From assembly GCA_910584285.1 (NCBI GenBank), contig CAJTYK010000073.1:1-7772 (forward strand): a stretch of DNA of 7,772 bases, read 5' to 3'. A model generated the notes under the pieces. The model was not told the origin of the DNA. It searched no databases and was given only the letters and a program-made list of their open reading frames with translations. This document shows, piece after piece, positions 6,230 to 7,772 of the stretch (its first letter is position 1; every line of letters begins with the position of its first letter). A program made the position numbers and the translations under genes. The DNA comes from an uncultured Oscillospiraceae bacterium (lineage in GTDB: Bacteria > Bacillota > Clostridia > Oscillospirales > Oscillospiraceae).

Positions 6230-7099
6230 ATGAAAAACGAAAAGAAAGCCTACCGGCCCAAGATCAACTGGCACAAGGAGCTCCGCCTCCTTCCCGGTTA
6301 TATCATCGTGCTGCTCTGGCTGGCCTTCACCGTGGTGATGCTGGGCTGGATCATCGGGGCCAGCCTGTCCACCCCCCGGGACATCTACCAGGGCCAGATT
6401 TTCCAGTTCTCCACCGGCCTCCACTGGGAGAACTACGCCACGGCCTGGAACACCCAGAACGTGTCCGTGTTCTTCGGCAACTCCCTGCTGTACTCCGTGA
6501 TCTCCTGCGCGGGGGTGCTGGCCATCGCCGCCCCGGCGGCCTATGTGCTCTCCCGGTGGAAGTTCACCGGCGGCAAGGCCCTGCGCATCGGCCTGGTCAT
6601 CGCCATGAGCGTGCCCGTCATCATGGTGATCATGCCCATCTACTCCCTGTCCGTGCAGTGGGGGCTCAAGGGCCGGGTGCTGCTGGTCATCCTGTACATC
6701 CTGCTCCGGGTGCCCTACACCACCATCTACCTGCTGGACTTCTTCTCCACCCTGTCCCGGGCCTATGAGGAGGCCGCCTATCTGGACGGGTGCAGCGCCC
6801 CCAAGACCTTCCTGAAGATCATGCTGCCTCTGGTGCAGCCCGCCATCGTAACGGTGACGATCTTCAACTTCATGTCTGTGTGGAACGAGTTCTTCATGGC
6901 CCTGATCTTCACCTCCAGCGAGTCCATGGCTCCCGTGGGCGTGGGCCTGCTGAACATCATCAACGCCATGAAGCAGACCGGCCAGATGGGCGGTATGTTC
7001 GCGGCAGTGATCATCGTGTTCCTGCCCACCTTCCTGCTGTACATCTTCCTGTCCGAAAAGATCATCTCCGGCGTCACCGGCGGCGGCGTCAAAGGTTAA
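6230..7099 (+). CDS. ABC sugar transporter permease, MalG/UgpE type (CUT1)
   Basis: A 289-residue membrane protein, partner of the preceding permease. Hydrophobic segments lie near 24-45, 84-107, 119-140, 149-169, 205-228 and 256-274. The EAA loop is at 179-201 (YEEAAYLDGCSAPK then FLKIMLPL). The C-terminus, SGVTGGGVKG, matches the usual MalG-family ending (G-x-T-x-G-x-V-K-G), so the stop is natural. A GGGGGAG ribosome binding site sits 5 bases before the ATG. No ATP-binding subunit follows; CUT1 systems of this type commonly share an MsmX/MsiK-like ATPase encoded elsewhere. The next gene is the GH112 phosphorylase after a 150-base gap containing a long palindrome. Confidence 0.94.
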   Translation: MKNEKKAYRPKINWHKELRLLPGYIIVLLWLAFTVVMLGWIIGASLSTPRDIYQGQIFQFSTGLHWENYATAWNTQNVSVFFGNSLLYSVISCAGVLAIAAPAAYVLSRWKFTGGKALRIGLVIAMSVPVIMVIMPIYSLSVQWGLKGRVLLVILYILLRVPYTTIYLLDFFSTLSRAYEEAAYLDGCSAPKTFLKIMLPLVQPAIVTVTIFNFMSVWNEFFMALIFTSSESMAPVGVGLLNIINAMKQTGQMGGMFAAVIIVFLPTFLLYIFLSEKIISGVTGGGVKG

Positions 7100-7146
7100 G
7101 TTACTTTTTCTCGAGAGAAAAAGTAACCGAAAAGGGTCTTAGACCC
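7100..7146. repeat. Long palindrome plus adjacent GC hairpin in the permease-phosphorylase gap
   Basis: GTTACTTTTTCTC (7100-7112) and GAGAAAAAGTAAC (7115-7127) form a perfect 13-bp inverted repeat with only two bases between, centred on CTCGAG. Seven bases later comes a second small dyad, GGGTC-TTA-GACCC (7134-7146). The palindrome begins at the base after the permease stop codon. No T-run follows the 3' arm, so it is not a standard terminator. It could be an mRNA-stabilising hairpin at the end of the transporter message or one copy of a dispersed intergenic repeat. From 7147 to 7249 I see no convincing promoter. Confidence 0.6.
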
Positions 7147-7249
7147 GCAAGCTTGAAGGCGTTACCAACGTGACACCTATCCGAACCGTCTCTGCTCGAC
7201 AACCGTCCAAGCGCAGTACAGCAGTATAACAGGGAGGATTCCATTCATT

Positions 7250-7772
7250 ATGGCAAACACAATTAACAAAGGCCGGGTCACCATCCCCACCGACGTGGAC
7301 GTGGTGCCCGAGACGCTGGAGCTTCTCCAGCGCTGGGGGGCGGACGCCATCCGGGACTGCGACGGCACCGACTACCCCGAGGAGCTCAAGGGGGTGGACG
7401 CCAAGGTCTACTCCACCTACTACACCACCCGGAAGGACAACGACTGGGCCCGGGCCAACCCCGACGAGGTGCAGCAGTGCTATGTTATGACGGGGTTCCA
7501 CACCGCCGCGGGCGGCCCGCTGTCCATCTCGTTGATGCAGGGGGTCAGCCCCGAGCTGATGGAGGTGAACACCCGGGACAACATCAAGCGGTGGTGGGAG
7601 GTGGTGGATCGCACCACCGGCCAGCCCATCCCGGCGGACGCCTGGAGCTACGACGCGGGGACGGGGTGCGTGGTCATCCCCTCCCCCGCCCCCTTCCACG
7701 AGTACACCGTCAGCTTCCTGGCCTACCTGATCTGGGATCCGGTGCATATGTACAACGCCGTCACCAACGGCT
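7250..7772 (+). CDS. GH112 beta-galactosyl disaccharide phosphorylase (galacto-N-biose/lacto-N-biose type), N-terminal part
   Basis: The frame is open for 174 codons to the right edge, about a quarter of a normal ~720-residue GH112 enzyme. Family hallmarks are GRVTIPTD (8-15), WGADAIRDCDGT (29-40), WWEVVDRTTG, and HEYTVSFLAYLIWDPV followed by MYN (ending N169). By recalled comparison with the Bifidobacterium longum enzyme, R35, P164, V165 and N169 correspond to its R32, P161, V162 and N166, which lie in the substrate site. These cytoplasmic enzymes reversibly phosphorolyse beta-1,3-galactosyl-N-acetylhexosamines, or galactosyl-beta-1,4-L-rhamnose in some clostridia, giving alpha-galactose 1-phosphate. 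Which substrate applies cannot be told from this fragment. The ATG has GGGAGGA 11 bases upstream, a slightly long spacing. Position behind the transporter suggests import followed by intracellular phosphorolysis. Confidence 0.93.
   Translation, partial: MANTINKGRVTIPTDVDVVPETLELLQRWGADAIRDCDGTDYPEELKGVDAKVYSTYYTTRKDNDWARANPDEVQQCYVMTGFHTAAGGPLSISLMQGVSPELMEVNTRDNIKRWWEVVDRTTGQPIPADAWSYDAGTGCVVIPSPAPFHEYTVSFLAYLIWDPVHMYNAVTNG

Noticed and set aside
7139..7747. Minus-strand 202-codon frame opposite the GH112 gene
   Set aside because: The plus-strand translation carries clear GH112 signatures through the whole stretch; the minus-strand product is a G/V/H-rich shadow.
1..7772. CRISPR array, insertion sequence, prophage or tRNA/rRNA genes
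   Set aside because: I saw no regularly spaced direct repeats, transposase or integrase motifs, terminal inverted repeats with a coding core, or tRNA-like cloverleaf sequences.

Overview
The window looks like chromosomal DNA from a GC-rich, anaerobic, Gram-positive gut-type Firmicute. An Oscillospiraceae-like relative is plausible, but this is inferred from style rather than a marker gene. The evidence is the AGGAGG-type ribosome binding sites, the strong preference for C/G-ending codons, the first residues of a pyruvate:ferredoxin oxidoreductase, a bacteriohemerythrin, and a CUT1 sugar transporter without its own ATPase.

Left half (1-3406, all minus strand). At the left edge lie the first 15 codons of a pyruvate:ferredoxin oxidoreductase with its own promoter. 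Next is a 542-residue Na+/phosphate cotransporter-type protein with a C-terminal PhoU domain (187-1815). Its leader carries a consensus promoter (2010-2038), then an RNA with the architecture of the yybP-ykoY manganese riboswitch (1903-1994), then a 15-bp terminator hairpin (1872-1919). The terminator's 5' arm is built from the aptamer's closing strand, so the two cannot form together. This is the most striking regulatory arrangement in the window: a Mn2+-sensing transcriptional ON switch in front of a phosphate transporter. Upstream is a 444-residue fusion protein (2072-3406): hemerythrin, a middle domain that may be CheX-like, and a receiver domain.

Middle (3407-3903). A divergent intergenic region of about 500 bases, less GC-rich than its flanks. 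It holds the promoter of the hemerythrin gene, a possible short minus-strand gene or gene remnant, and two inverted repeats upstream of the sugar operon.

Right half (3904-7772, plus strand). A sugar-uptake operon: a lipoprotein solute-binding protein, an internal terminator, two MalF/MalG-type permeases, an unusual 28-bp palindrome, and the 5' part of a GH112 phosphorylase (7250 to the edge, not closed in the window). GH112 enzymes phosphorolyse galacto-N-biose/lacto-N-biose I or D-galactosyl-beta-1,4-L-rhamnose. The neighbouring transporter therefore most likely imports one of these galactosyl disaccharides, which derive from mucin, milk glycans or plant rhamnogalacturonan. The layout resembles the galacto-N-biose/lacto-N-biose locus of bifidobacteria.
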